This document shows, piece by piece, positions 53,026 through 61,317 of a stretch of DNA of 64,000 nucleotides. The notes under the pieces are model-generated. The model was not told the DNA's origin, did no database searches, and saw only the letters and a list, made by a program, of their open reading frames with translations. Position 1 is the stretch's first letter, and the number at the start of each line of letters is the position of its first letter. The DNA is from Aquificota bacterium. GTDB lineage: Bacteria; Aquificota; Aquificia; Aquificales; Aquificaceae. A program made the translations under genes and the position numbers. Location of the stretch: the NCBI GenBank assembly GCA_018771605.1, contig CP076324.1, forward strand, positions 1,341,700 through 1,405,699. The letters run 5' to 3'.

Positions 53026-53761
53026 ATGGCCTTAGCACCTGCATGGTTTTTTCATAGCCAAGCCTATATATTTCATCAGCCTTTAGAAGGCTGAGGGGTG
53101 AGTATTTAAAAAGGTCTGGCTCTATTACCACATGGCAAAGCTCTTTCCTCTTATCCACGTTAGACCTCACCGCCAAGAGAAAACTTCTCACAAGTAGGTG
53201 AAATATATTCCTTATCTTCTCCACCTGTTCGCTGGGGTTTACATCCACGCCTACAAGCATGCCATCCATGGAAAGCAAAGGCTCTGCAGGAAGGTTGTTG
53301 GTAATACCACCATCTATAAGAAGATATTCCTTATACCTTATAGGTTCAAAGATGCCCGGCAGGGCGCAGCTACCCAAAAGTATAGGCACAAGGTCTCCAC
53401 TATCAAAGTAGAAGGTCTTTCCACTCTTTATGTCCAAGGCCCCAATGAATAGCTTTTTCTTTGCCTCTTCAATGCGCCTTATGGATAGCATCTTATTCAA
53501 GTACTTTTCCGCCTCTTTTAAAGATATAAAGCCAAGCCTTGGAATGGCTGGCCTCAAATACTTTAGCCACTCCTTTGATTTTACAACCCTTAGCATCTCC
53601 TCTGGTGTGTAGCCATCGCAGTAGAAAGCTCCCACAAGGGCGCCGGCACTTACCCCGCTTATGGCTCTTATCTCAAAGCCAAGCTCTTCCAAAGCCTTTA
53701 TCACACCAATATGGGCTATGCCCCGAGAAGCCCCGCCCGAAAGCACAAGGTTAACCTTCAT
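53015..53761 (-). CDS. Patatin-like phospholipase (RssA type)
   Basis: The 248-residue protein carries an oxyanion-hole loop SGGASRGIAHIGV, a nucleophile elbow GVSAGALVGAFY (Ser near 39) and the dyad aspartate in LIDGGITNNLPAEPL. These are all needed for the Ser-Asp acyl hydrolase of the patatin/RssA family. It lacks a signal peptide, so it acts in the cytoplasm or at the inner face of the membrane. It overlaps ispF by 11 bases. Confidence 0.9.
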   Translation of the reverse strand: MKVNLVLSGGASRGIAHIGVIKALEELGFEIRAISGVSAGALVGAFYCDGYTPEEMLRVVKSKEWLKYLRPAIPRLGFISLKEAEKYLNKMLSIRRIEEAKKKLFIGALDIKSGKTFYFDSGDLVPILLGSCALPGIFEPIRYKEYLLIDGGITNNLPAEPLLSMDGMLVGVDVNPSEQVEKIRNIFHLLVRSFLLAVRSNVDKRKELCHVVIEPDLFKYSPLSLLKADEIYRLGYEKTMQVLRPYVQ

Positions 53762-54224
53762 GGATTAAAAGGATAGTACAAAAGCAAGCCAAACCTTCTT
53801 CTTTACAAAAGCCCTCCCGACTCTTGCCTTTTATGGAAATACTATCCTTTGGAATGCCAAGAAGCCTTGAAAGGTTATCCTTTATGGCCTCCTTATAGGG
53901 TGCAATCCTTGGCTCATCCGCCACTATCACACAGTCAAGGTTCAACACTCTGTAGCCCTTCTCCTTTACCCTCCGTAGGGCTTCTTTTAAAAAGACCTCA
54001 GAGTTTGCACCTTTCCACCTTGGGTCCTTATCGGAGAACAGCTCACCTATGTCTGGCTCCCCAATGGCTCCCAAGAGGGCATCTGTTATAGCATGCAAAA
54101 GAGCATCGCCGTCCGAATGGCCCCTTAGGCCCTTTGGAAAGTCTATGAGAAGACCACCCAGCTTTAAGGGCTTTCCCTCCTCAAAGGCATGGGAATCAAA
54201 ACCAAGGCCTATGCGAAGCTTCAT
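53751..54224 (-). CDS. ispF: 2-C-methyl-D-erythritol 2,4-cyclodiphosphate synthase
   Basis: IspF catalyses the cyclisation step of the MEP isoprenoid pathway. The 157-residue protein starts MKLRIGLGFDSHAFEEG (zinc ligands Asp and His) and contains LRGHSDGDALLHAITDALLG, GEPDIGELFSDKDPRWKGAN, then the trimer core. ATG 54224 is chosen because the extension upstream lies inside the DUF420 gene. The two overlap by 4 bases (ATGA). Confidence 0.95.
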   Translation of the reverse strand: MKLRIGLGFDSHAFEEGKPLKLGGLLIDFPKGLRGHSDGDALLHAITDALLGAIGEPDIGELFSDKDPRWKGANSEVFLKEALRRVKEKGYRVLNLDCVIVADEPRIAPYKEAIKDNLSRLLGIPKDSISIKGKSREGFCKEEGLACFCTILLIHEG

Positions 54225-54649
54225 GGGTTTAAAAACTGCATAAAGTAAAAGATAAGCCAGCCAGTTACGGCCACATAGATCCAAACAAAGGCTGTTATGG
54301 GAGCTATCTTTTTGTGTTTTTCAAAAGTGCCTTTAAGGGCGTACCTTAGAGTAATGACAGCAAGGGGGAAGTTGATTATGGCAAGGATAGTATGGGACCA
54401 AAGGATAAAAAGGAAAAGGCCCCTGTAGGGACCTTCGTATTTACCCATAGGGATAAGACCTTGAGATTGCAGAAAGTTTCTGAGCACATACAGGAAAACA
54501 AATATAAGAGCAAAGATGGAAGCAGTTATCATAGCCCTTTTGTGCGCTTCCCTTCTTTCACTTTTGATTAGGAAAATGCCAAGCACTATGGCAAGACCAC
54601 TGATTGAAATGGTGAGCATACTCAATATGGTTATGAGGGTTGTTAGCAT
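54221..54649 (-). CDS. DUF420 membrane protein (CtaM-like)
   Basis: The 142-residue protein has four membrane helices and the DUF420 pattern: EAHKRAMITASIFALIFVFL, LWSHTILAIINFPLAVITLR and a final HKKIAPITAFVWIYVAVTGW with conserved histidines. In Bacillus and Staphylococcus a member (CtaM) helps build haem-copper oxidases; a similar job here is possible because norB, a member of that superfamily, lies 2 kb away. It overlaps ispF by 4 bases. Start ATG 54649 gives a good N-terminal helix. Confidence 0.82.
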   Translation of the reverse strand: MLTTLITILSMLTISISGLAIVLGIFLIKSERREAHKRAMITASIFALIFVFLYVLRNFLQSQGLIPMGKYEGPYRGLFLFILWSHTILAIINFPLAVITLRYALKGTFEKHKKIAPITAFVWIYVAVTGWLIFYFMQFLNP

Positions 54650-54685
54650 GATTTTTATTATACTGGGTTTTTTTACAGCTTGCGC

Positions 54686-55048
54686 TTATAGGCACTCATC
54701 CATTTCCTTATAGTCTGTAATCCGCACATTTATGGGATAACTATAGGTTTTGCGTTTTCCTGAATACTGTTCTACAAGAGAAAACTCTATATTGGCAATT
54801 GCATCACAGATAGAATTGACAATATTGGGATTTTGGTTCAATAAATCTTCCTTCATCTTTACAGTTATAGGCTGTATAGGTATTTGTGTGTCAGTATTTT
54901 GTGGAATAGTGGCACCAACTGTGAATTCATAAACACCCGTTATACAATTGGAAAAGCTTATTTTAAACTTTTCCACGTAAACTGGCGATGGATAGGAGGT
55001 CACCGGCTGACCTTGGGCATTCTTTATTGTTTCAGATCTAAAAGGAGA
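54686..55048 (-). pseudogene. 5'-truncated gene fragment, unknown
   Basis: The minus-strand frame is open from a TAA at 55049-55051 to the stop at 54686. The longest version with a start codon uses GTG 55003 (105 residues), but the protein-like sequence continues upstream of it (ETIKNAQGQPVTSYPSPVYV) without any start codon, so the gene seems to have lost its 5' part. The rest (VYEFTVGATIPQNTDTQIPI, then SLVEQYSGKRKTYSYPINVR) is beta-rich and AT-rich and is not recognised. It could also be a real short gene starting at GTG. Confidence 0.5.
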
Positions 55049-55163
55049 TTAGTCTGTAGAAGAGACAAGGTATTTTTGAAATATACCACATTTATACTGG
55101 TAAGCTGACAACTCTAGCCTTTAATCTTTCCCCCAATGTGTTTTGGTTGTAAATTATAACATA

Positions 55164-55796
55164 ATGCTGTTTGAAAACAGGAAAGAGGCAGGAAGGATTT
55201 TAGGAGAGTATATAAAGGACAAGGTAGGGAAAGTGGACCTTGTGCTTGGAATTCCAAGGGGTGGTGTGGTGGTAGCCAAAGAGGTGGCAAAGGCTCTCAA
55301 TGCCCCTCTTAGCTTTCTTATAGTTAGAAAGCTCGGCGTCCCATCAAACCCAGAGCTAGCCTTTGGCGCCATAGACCCGGATGGGCATATATACTTAGAT
55401 AGATGGACTGTGGAATATTGTAGACTTTCTGAAGAAGAAATAAAAAAGGTAGCTGAGGAAGAGCTAAAGAAGATAAGGGAAAGGGAAGAAAAATTCCTCA
55501 AAGGCAAGCTTCTGGAGGTGGAAGGAAAGGTGGTAGTGGTTGTGGATGATGGTATTGCCACGGGTCAAACGGTGCTTGCGGGCGTTGAATATTTGAAAAG
55601 AAGGAAGGCTAAAAAGGTCATAGTGGCAGTACCAGTATGCCATGCAGAAAGCTTAAGAAGGTTAAGCACCCATGCAGAAGTATATTGTTATCATGTGGCC
55701 GAAGAGGGAAGCTTTGCAGTGGGTATGTTTTATAAAGATTTTCGCCAGGTGGAAGATTGGGAAGTTGAGGAGCTTTTAAAAGATGGAGTTCTTTGA
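55164..55796 (+). CDS. Phosphoribosyltransferase-domain protein
   Basis: The 210-residue protein has a type I phosphoribosyltransferase fold: LVLGIPRGGVVVAKEVAKAL, SFLIVRKLGVPSNPELAFGA and the PRPP loop VVVVDDGIATGQTVLAGVEY. Proteins of this branch are usually annotated as predicted phosphoribosyltransferases; the base is unknown. ATG 55164 is chosen over an upstream GTG because the latter has no support; a TATAAC box is directly upstream. It overlaps the nitroreductase-like gene by 14 bases. Confidence 0.85.
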   Translation: MLFENRKEAGRILGEYIKDKVGKVDLVLGIPRGGVVVAKEVAKALNAPLSFLIVRKLGVPSNPELAFGAIDPDGHIYLDRWTVEYCRLSEEEIKKVAEEELKKIREREEKFLKGKLLEVEGKVVVVVDDGIATGQTVLAGVEYLKRRKAKKVIVAVPVCHAESLRRLSTHAEVYCYHVAEEGSFAVGMFYKDFRQVEDWEVEELLKDGVL

Positions 55797-56298
55797 GGTT
55801 TTGGAAAAGAGACATTCCATAAGGACCTACCAAAACAAGCCTGTGGAAAGGGAAAAGCTTTTAAAAATAATGGAGGCCGTAAGAAGTGCGCCCTCCGCAG
55901 GAGATCTCCAGGCTTATGAGGTCTTTCTGGTGCTTGACAAGGCAAAAAGGATGGAGATAGCCCGATGGGCCTTAAATCAATGGTTTATAGCGGATGCCCC
56001 CGCAGTATTTGTTTTCTTTGCCAACCCAAGCAGAAGTGCCATAAAGTATGGTAAGAGGGGTGCAGAGCTTTATTGCATTCAAGATGCCACAATAGCCTGT
56101 GCCTATGCCCAGCTTGCTGCAGTAGCTTTGGGCCTTGGCACATGTTGGGTAGGTGCCTTTGAGGAAAATGGCCTAAAAGCATGTCTTTCTGCGCCAAGGG
56201 AATGGAAGCCAGTGGCTATCCTTACCGTAGGCTACCCTGCAGAAAAACCCCTACCAACGCCAAGGAGGAGCTTAGAGGACCTGTTTACCATAATTTAA
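55783..56298 (+). CDS. Nitroreductase-family protein (short form)
   Basis: The 171-residue protein starts MEFFEVLEKRHSIRTYQNKP, with EAVRSAPSAGDLQAYEVFLV and LAAVALGLGTCWVGAFEENG, the FMN-binding signatures of the short nitroreductases. The reaction is reduction of an unidentified acceptor by NAD(P)H or reduced flavin. It overlaps the phosphoribosyltransferase gene by 14 bases and the convergent membrane protein gene by 4. It differs clearly from the nitroreductase at 44559-45179. Confidence 0.87.
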   Translation: MEFFEVLEKRHSIRTYQNKPVEREKLLKIMEAVRSAPSAGDLQAYEVFLVLDKAKRMEIARWALNQWFIADAPAVFVFFANPSRSAIKYGKRGAELYCIQDATIACAYAQLAAVALGLGTCWVGAFEENGLKACLSAPREWKPVAILTVGYPAEKPLPTPRRSLEDLFTII

Positions 56299-56588
56299 TT
56301 GTCGTGTCTTTTGTGCATCTCCTCCACCACTCTCCACATAAAGGGCGGTATGAAAAAGTAAGCCACACTGCTAAGGAGAACTATGTAGCGCCAAAAAGCA
56401 TCAAGGTAGTTGGAGAGGAACATACCCATACCAGACAGGAACTGAAGTAGGGCAAAAAGATAAGAAAACCTTATAAGCCAGGGGAGGCCTGCAAACCTCC
56501 CCATGGCATAAAGAATGGCATAAGCGCCAGCAAAAAGCACAAAGAAAAAGCCATAAAGCATAAGTTCATAAATGGTTTTAGCCAGCAA
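56295..56588 (-). CDS. Small membrane protein of the nor operon
   Basis: The 97-residue protein has three predicted membrane helices (MLYGFFFVLFAGAYAILYAM, then FSYLFALLQFLSGMGMFLS, then YIVLLSSVAYFFIPPFMW) and a charged C-terminus. Its start overlaps the end of norB by 11 bases, so it is translationally coupled to the nitric oxide reductase. I recognise no family. It may be an assembly factor or an extra subunit of the reductase. Confidence 0.72.
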   Translation of the reverse strand: MLAKTIYELMLYGFFFVLFAGAYAILYAMGRFAGLPWLIRFSYLFALLQFLSGMGMFLSNYLDAFWRYIVLLSSVAYFFIPPFMWRVVEEMHKRHDN

Positions 56589-57987
56589 CTTCAGCCTCCC
56601 TGAGGGCCTCTACCCTTTTGCCAGCGGTAAGAAGGTCATACAAAAGCACCAAGTAAGATAGGAAGAAGATCACACCAAACAAGAGCCTCCATTTATAAGC
56701 TTCTTCCATCCATGGATGCATTTGAGCTTGAATATAGGCTTCCCATGTGCTTCCAAGTGTGGCCCTCTCTATCATAGTTTGAGCAAAGCCAGCCACAGTA
56801 AGAGATGCCACCATTCCAAAAATGCCAATGATCATACCTACATAGGCTATCTTCCATGGCACACCATTAAGTATGTAGCCTTCTTTTACCCTTGTTTTAC
56901 CCAAGGCAAAATAGAATAGGGCAAGGTTTGCCGCCACATAGGCTCCAAAGAAAGCCAAGTGTCCATGGGCTGCCGCCATCTGCGTTCCATGGCTAAAGAG
57001 GTTTATCTGAGGTAGGGTATGCATAAAGCCCCAAACACCAGCACCAAAGAGGTTTCCAAAGGCCTGAGCAAAAGCCCAAAAGAGGGCTGGCCTGTTTACT
57101 GTTTTAAGCTTGTGAACGCCTGCATCGTAAACCGCATGCACAACCATAGCCACCAAGGGCAAAGGTTCAAGAGAAGAGAAAAAGCCACCTATGCCAAGCC
57201 AATACTCGGGTGTGCCTATCCAGTAGTAGTGATGTCCAAGGCCCAATATACCCGTGCCGAAGACAAGCATAACCTCCACATAGAGCCAAGCTTCTATTAT
57301 CTTCCTTGGAGTGCCAAGAAGGTGCATAAGAAGCCAACCCATTAGAACACCAACAAGCACTTCCCATGTGGCCTCCACCCAAAGGTGGACAACCCACCAC
57401 CACCAAAATTGGTCTACAGATATGTTTGGTGTAAAGAACATACCAGCCAGATAAAGGCCAAAGAGAAAGGCAAGGTCTACTATCAAAACGCCCAGTATGC
57501 CAGTTATCCTTTTGCTGGCAAGGGTTGTAGCTATTACATTGTATGCCACCACAAGGGCTACAGCAACTATACCTATATCAGCCCACCGTGGAGCCTCTAT
57601 ATACTCTCTACCCTCTGTTATAAACCACATGGTAAAGAAGTCTCCACTACCAAACTGCTTTAAAAGATATACAAGAACTACAACGGCCACAGCACCCACA
57701 AAGGCAAAATAGGCCAGCTTACCCAGTTTTATACCAACCACTTCCCTCTCTGTTTCCAAAGGCAAAAACCAGTATATACCAGCGATGAAGCCCATAAGAA
57801 GCCATACAACCATGGCGTTTATATGGAGCATTCTGTTTGTCATAAAATTGAGCGTGCCATAAAGGAAGTCTGGGTTTATAAATTGATAGGCTGAGATTAA
57901 GCCAAAAAGCAGCTGTGCGCCAAAGAGCGCAATAGCAGTCCAAAAGTACCAAAGGGCTAACTTTTGAGATTCATAAAGCCTTTCCAT
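56578..57987 (-). CDS. norB: Nitric oxide reductase large subunit (cNOR)
   Basis: NorB reduces 2 NO to N2O at a haem b3/Fe_B site. The 469-residue protein has about 12 membrane helices. The cNOR active-site motif HLWVEATWEV, with both glutamates, and metal-ligand histidines in WWWWVVHLW, GLGHHYYWIG and AAAHGHLAFFGAYV are present. HINAMVVWLLMGFIAG has the first haem ligand. GGGAGGTAT precedes the ATG. It lacks the N-terminal extension of quinol-dependent NorZ, fitting electron supply by NorC just upstream. Confidence 0.94.
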   Translation of the reverse strand: MERLYESQKLALWYFWTAIALFGAQLLFGLISAYQFINPDFLYGTLNFMTNRMLHINAMVVWLLMGFIAGIYWFLPLETEREVVGIKLGKLAYFAFVGAVAVVVLVYLLKQFGSGDFFTMWFITEGREYIEAPRWADIGIVAVALVVAYNVIATTLASKRITGILGVLIVDLAFLFGLYLAGMFFTPNISVDQFWWWWVVHLWVEATWEVLVGVLMGWLLMHLLGTPRKIIEAWLYVEVMLVFGTGILGLGHHYYWIGTPEYWLGIGGFFSSLEPLPLVAMVVHAVYDAGVHKLKTVNRPALFWAFAQAFGNLFGAGVWGFMHTLPQINLFSHGTQMAAAHGHLAFFGAYVAANLALFYFALGKTRVKEGYILNGVPWKIAYVGMIIGIFGMVASLTVAGFAQTMIERATLGSTWEAYIQAQMHPWMEEAYKWRLLFGVIFFLSYLVLLYDLLTAGKRVEALREAEVAG

Positions 57988-58003
57988 GGCTATACCTCCC
58001 TTT

Positions 58004-58675
58004 TTATTGGACTTTTACTTCTGGAAAGTTGGCTGGAAAACCGTTTGTGTCTATGGAAGACATCCACTTTAGGTAAGCAACGACGGCTATTGCCTCCTCT
58101 TCTGTTAGCTTAAGGTTGGGCATCTTCCTTACCCAAGTTGGGTACTTGTCTGGGTTCATAAGCCATACCTTCATAGCTTCTTCCCTTGATTTGGCACCCA
58201 CCATGGGCATTATCTGTTTTTCCCACTTGGGGTCAAGCCAAGCCTTTGTTAGGTCTGGAGCATAGTAGGCGCCGTTGCCCAAAAGGGTATGACAGTCCAT
58301 ACAGTTCCTACTCTGTATAACCAGCTTACCCTTCACTATAAGGTTTTGAGCCTCCTCCTTACTCCATACCTTTCCAAAAAAGCCCACCTCCTTGCCAAAA
58401 ACAGGCTCCATAGCTCTCCTTTCTGCGTTGTAAACGTAGCCTATTTCCTTGTTGATAACCTCTGGAGAAGGAACACGTTTACCTCCCATGCTTATGGCTT
58501 GCGTGGTATGTAATGTAAGCAAGACAAGAGTTATTGCCATAACTGAGCTGGTTATAACAGCGGCCACTTTCCAGAAGCCCGGTTCAAGCCAATGGCGTCC
58601 TCTTGCGAGGACCAAACTGACCACAAGGGACACAAGAAGCGTTGCTACTACTACCTCCAGCCACCCTATACTCAT
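58004..58675 (-). CDS. norC: Nitric oxide reductase cytochrome c subunit
   Basis: NorC hands electrons from periplasmic donors to NorB. The 223-residue protein has an N-terminal pair of hydrophobic segments and one haem c site, NCMDCHTLLGNGAYYAPDL (CxxCH near residue 122), with the axial Met probably in RKMPNLKLTEEE. I take ATG 58675 because AGGAGGT lies 5-6 bases upstream; the open frame continues to 58732 without support. One extra N-terminal membrane helix compared with standard NorC is notable. It is 16 bases upstream of norB. Confidence 0.92.
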   Translation of the reverse strand: MSIGWLEVVVATLLVSLVVSLVLARGRHWLEPGFWKVAAVITSSVMAITLVLLTLHTTQAISMGGKRVPSPEVINKEIGYVYNAERRAMEPVFGKEVGFFGKVWSKEEAQNLIVKGKLVIQSRNCMDCHTLLGNGAYYAPDLTKAWLDPKWEKQIMPMVGAKSREEAMKVWLMNPDKYPTWVRKMPNLKLTEEEAIAVVAYLKWMSSIDTNGFPANFPEVKVQ

Positions 58676-58712
58676 GGCCAACCTCCTTAGTAAAGGATTA
58701 CTTACAAGAATA

Positions 58713-58740
58713 AATGTAGGTTCCTTTTCCATACTGTCAA
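58713..58740 (-). promoter_or_regulatory. Probable sigma-70-type promoter of norCB
   Basis: On the minus strand a TTGACA (58735-58740) is separated by 16 bases from TACATT (58713-58718), about 38 bases before the norC ATG. Further upstream (58755-58773) is a loose palindrome TTGA-N11-TCAA that is wider than the Fnr/Nnr consensus. This is one of few genes in the window with a recognisable -35 box. Confidence 0.5.
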
Positions 58741-58877
58741 GTAGAAAATAAGGGTTGAAAATCTTATTATCAAAATAAAGCTAAGCGATAAACTCCTTTT
58801 TAAGTGTTATGTTCTAAGCCTACCTTATATGGCTTTTATTCCCTCACCAAACATATAATTTGAGATATATGTGAGTG

Positions 58878-59279
58878 TTAGTTTACTTTAAAAAGTGCTT
58901 TTACAAGGTTCTCTATCTGCTCCAAGGTCTTTAGTAGCTCCTCTCTTCTCATAAGCTTTACTTCCTCAACTACCCAATGCTCCCTTCTCATGTGAGATAT
59001 GGAATAAGGACAGTTGTCTCGTGCCTCCGGTGAGAGGGTTATAAGTATATCAATCTTGTCGTAAGGTATATCTTTAAGGCTTTTGGGATATAGGTTTTCT
59101 ATTGAATAGCCTTTTTCTTGTAAAAGCTTAAGCACCTCTTCTGGAACCTCCTTTGCAGGCTCTACTCCAGCGGAGTATATTTCTGGAGATAAAAGGGCAA
59201 GCTTTGACATCTTTCTTGCCACAGACTCGGCCATTATGCTCCTTATGGCGTTATGAGTAGAGATAAAAGCTATCTTCAT
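58878..59279 (-). CDS. Low-molecular-weight phosphatase/ArsC-fold protein without catalytic Cys
   Basis: The 133-residue protein has the fold of LMW phosphatases and thioredoxin-type arsenate reductases: MKIAFISTHNAIRSIMAESV, EIYSAGVEP and DILITLSPEARDNCPY. The P-loop should read Cx5R, as in CTHNxxRS, but here position 7 is Ser (codon TCT, one base from TGT), and the second arsenate-reductase cysteine is also missing. Only one cysteine remains (DNCPYS). It is therefore unlikely to be an active phosphatase or reductase, unless the sequence has an error. It follows rdgB by 7 bases. Confidence 0.8.
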   Translation of the reverse strand: MKIAFISTHNAIRSIMAESVARKMSKLALLSPEIYSAGVEPAKEVPEEVLKLLQEKGYSIENLYPKSLKDIPYDKIDILITLSPEARDNCPYSISHMRREHWVVEEVKLMRREELLKTLEQIENLVKALFKVN

Positions 59280-59286
59280 AAGCTTT

Positions 59287-59892
59287 TTATTTTAGCATTT
59301 TAATAAGCTTGAGGAGGTTTCTTATAGCCCTTCCCCTATGGGATATGAGGTTTTTTTCTTGAGGACTTAGCTCTGCCATGCTTTTGGTGTAGCCCTCTGG
59401 CTGGAATATGGGGTCGTAGCCAAAGCCTCCACTTCCTTTTGGCTCATGAAGTATTTGACCGTTGCACCTTCCTTCCGACCAAAGGCCCGCCTCATCCATA
59501 TAAACCATCGTAAAGGTTATAAAGTAAGCCCTTCTGTCCTCAATGCCCTCCATAAGCCTTAACACCTTCCTTATGTTTGCCTTGTCTTTGCTGTCTTCTA
59601 CCTTCTCTACGCCTCCCCATTCAAGGCTGTAGAACCTGCTTGAGAAAACTCCCGGGTAGCCCCCAAGGGCTGGAATTACCAAGCCAGAATCTTCCGCCAA
59701 GGTAGGTATTTTATAAACCTCATAATAGGCCCTTGCCTTTTTATAGGCGTTTTCTAAAAAGCTACCTCCGTCTTCCTCCACTTCTACTTCCCTTTCAGGC
59801 TCCACCAGCTCAATGCCAGAGCCTTCAAAGAGTTCTTTAATCTCCCTTATCTTCCCCTTGTTGGTGGTAGCGAGTAATAATCGGTTTAGCAT
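59287..59892 (-). CDS. rdgB: XTP/dITP diphosphatase (RdgB/HAM1)
   Basis: The 201-residue house-cleaning enzyme removes non-canonical purine triphosphates. Motifs are [56 protein letters not shown] and [14 protein letters not shown] 59892 is chosen since a TATAAT box lies 6 bases upstream and the longer frame runs into the divergent gatB. The two genes have start codons only 15 bases apart. Confidence 0.95.
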   Translation of the reverse strand: MLNRLLLATTNKGKIREIKELFEGSGIELVEPEREVEVEEDGGSFLENAYKKARAYYEVYKIPTLAEDSGLVIPALGGYPGVFSSRFYSLEWGGVEKVEDSKDKANIRKVLRLMEGIEDRRAYFITFTMVYMDEAGLWSEGRCNGQILHEPKGSGGFGYDPIFQPEGYTKSMAELSPQEKNLISHRGRAIRNLLKLIKMLK

Positions 59893-59894
59893 GC

Positions 59895-59904
59895 TAAAAT
59901 TATA
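59895..59904. promoter_or_regulatory. Overlapping divergent -10 boxes of rdgB and gatB
   Basis: The minus strand has TATAAT (59899-59904), 6 bases before the rdgB ATG; the plus strand has TAAAAT (59895-59900), 7 bases before the gatB ATG. Both would give leaderless transcripts, and any upstream promoter parts would lie inside the opposite coding sequence. Confidence 0.5.
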
Positions 59905-59907
59905 AAC

Positions 59908-61317
59908 ATGGAGTTTGAACCGGTTATAGGTCTGGAAATACACGTGCAGATGGATACAAAAACAAAGATGTTCTGCTCTTGTCCTGTGGAGTTTGGCGCA
60001 GAGCCGAACAGCAATGTATGTCCTGTGTGCCTTGGGCTTCCGGGAAGCCTTCCTGTCATCAATAAAAGGGCTGTGGAGTTTGCCATAAGGGCGGGGCTTG
60101 CTCTAAACTGTCAGATAAACACCAAGTCTGTCTTTGCAAGGAAAAACTACTTTTATCCAGACCTTCCCAAGGGCTACCAAATCTCCCAGTATGAGGAGCC
60201 TATTGCAGTAAACGGCTGGCTTGAGGTAAACGGAAAGAGGATAAGGATAAGAAGGCTTCACATAGAAGAGGATGCGGGTAAAAACATACACGAAGGTTCA
60301 AAAACCCTTGTGGACCTAAACAGGGCAGGCACACCTTTGATGGAGATAGTTACAGAGCCAGACATTGATTCACCACAGCTTGCCAGAGAGTTCCTTGAAA
60401 AGTTAAGGAACATTATGAGATATACGGGTGTTTCCCGGGCAGATATGGAAAAGGGCCAGCTAAGGTGCGATATAAACCTATCCATAAGGCCAAAAGGCTC
60501 TAAGGAGTTTGGCACAAGGGTGGAGATAAAAAACGTAAACTCCTTTAGGTTTGTGCAGAAGGCCATAGAGGCGGAGATGGAGCGCCAAATAAAATTGGTG
60601 CTTTCTGGACAAAAGGTGGTGCAAGAGACAAGGACCTTTGACCCATCCACAGGCCTCACCCATCCCATGAGAAGCAAAGAAGAGGCCGAGGACTACAGAT
60701 ACTTCCCAGACCCAGACCTTTTGCCCTTAGTGGTGCCAGTGGAGTGGATAGAAGAAATAAAAAGGACAATGCCCGAGCTTCCAGAGGAAAGGTTCCAAAG
60801 GTTTGTAAAAGACTACTCTTTGGATGAGTATTCTGCAAGGGTTTTGACAGACAACAAAGAACTGGGAGACTTCTTTGAAGATGCCTTAAAACATTACAAT
60901 AAAGAGCCAAAGCTTGTGGCCAACTGGCTCCTCAACGACCTTTTGGGCAACCTCTCAGAGGTAGGAAAAGATATAGAAGATTCTCCTGTAAGCCCCAAGG
61001 GCTTGGCGGAGCTTGTAAGGCTAATAAAGGAAGGAACACTCTCTTCCAAATTGGCAAAGGAAGTGCTAAAGGAGATGGTGGCAACAGGCAAAGACCCCAA
61101 TGAAGTGGTGGAAGAAAAGGGCTTAAAGCAGGTAAGCGACGAAGGGCAGATAAGGGCTTTCATAGAAGAGGTCTTAAAGGAAAATCCAAAGGAAGTGGAA
61201 AGGTATAGGTCTGGTGAGGAGAAGGTCTTTGGCTTTTTGGTGGGACAGGTTATGAAAAAGGCAAAGGGAAAGGCAAACCCTCAAGTGGTAAATAAGCTTT
61301 TAAGGGAAATGTTATAA
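59908..61317 (+). CDS. gatB: Aspartyl/glutamyl-tRNA amidotransferase subunit B
   Basis: GatB is the kinase subunit of GatCAB, which converts Glu-tRNA(Gln) and Asp-tRNA(Asn) to the amide forms. The 469-residue protein has [32 protein letters not shown] (zinc-binding cysteines), [24 protein letters not shown] and [19 protein letters not shown], and a C-terminal YqeY-type helical domain. It overlaps the convergent GGDEF/EAL gene by 6 bases. Start at 59908 is leaderless by appearance. Confidence 0.96.
   Translation: MEFEPVIGLEIHVQMDTKTKMFCSCPVEFGAEPNSNVCPVCLGLPGSLPVINKRAVEFAIRAGLALNCQINTKSVFARKNYFYPDLPKGYQISQYEEPIAVNGWLEVNGKRIRIRRLHIEEDAGKNIHEGSKTLVDLNRAGTPLMEIVTEPDIDSPQLAREFLEKLRNIMRYTGVSRADMEKGQLRCDINLSIRPKGSKEFGTRVEIKNVNSFRFVQKAIEAEMERQIKLVLSGQKVVQETRTFDPSTGLTHPMRSKEEAEDYRYFPDPDLLPLVVPVEWIEEIKRTMPELPEERFQRFVKDYSLDEYSARVLTDNKELGDFFEDALKHYNKEPKLVANWLLNDLLGNLSEVGKDIEDSPVSPKGLAELVRLIKEGTLSSKLAKEVLKEMVATGKDPNEVVEEKGLKQVSDEGQIRAFIEEVLKENPKEVERYRSGEEKVFGFLVGQVMKKAKGKANPQVVNKLLREML

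Noticed and set aside
58755-58773. Fnr/Nnr-box upstream of norC
   Set aside because: TTGA-N11-TCAA is five bases wider than the 14-base consensus TTGAT-N4-ATCAA, so it is not convincing.
59885-59900. Palindrome TTTAGCATGCTAAA shared with the inverted repeat at 7349-7364
   Set aside because: Here it contains the rdgB start codon and its flanks do not match; similarity of a short AT-rich palindrome is likely chance.
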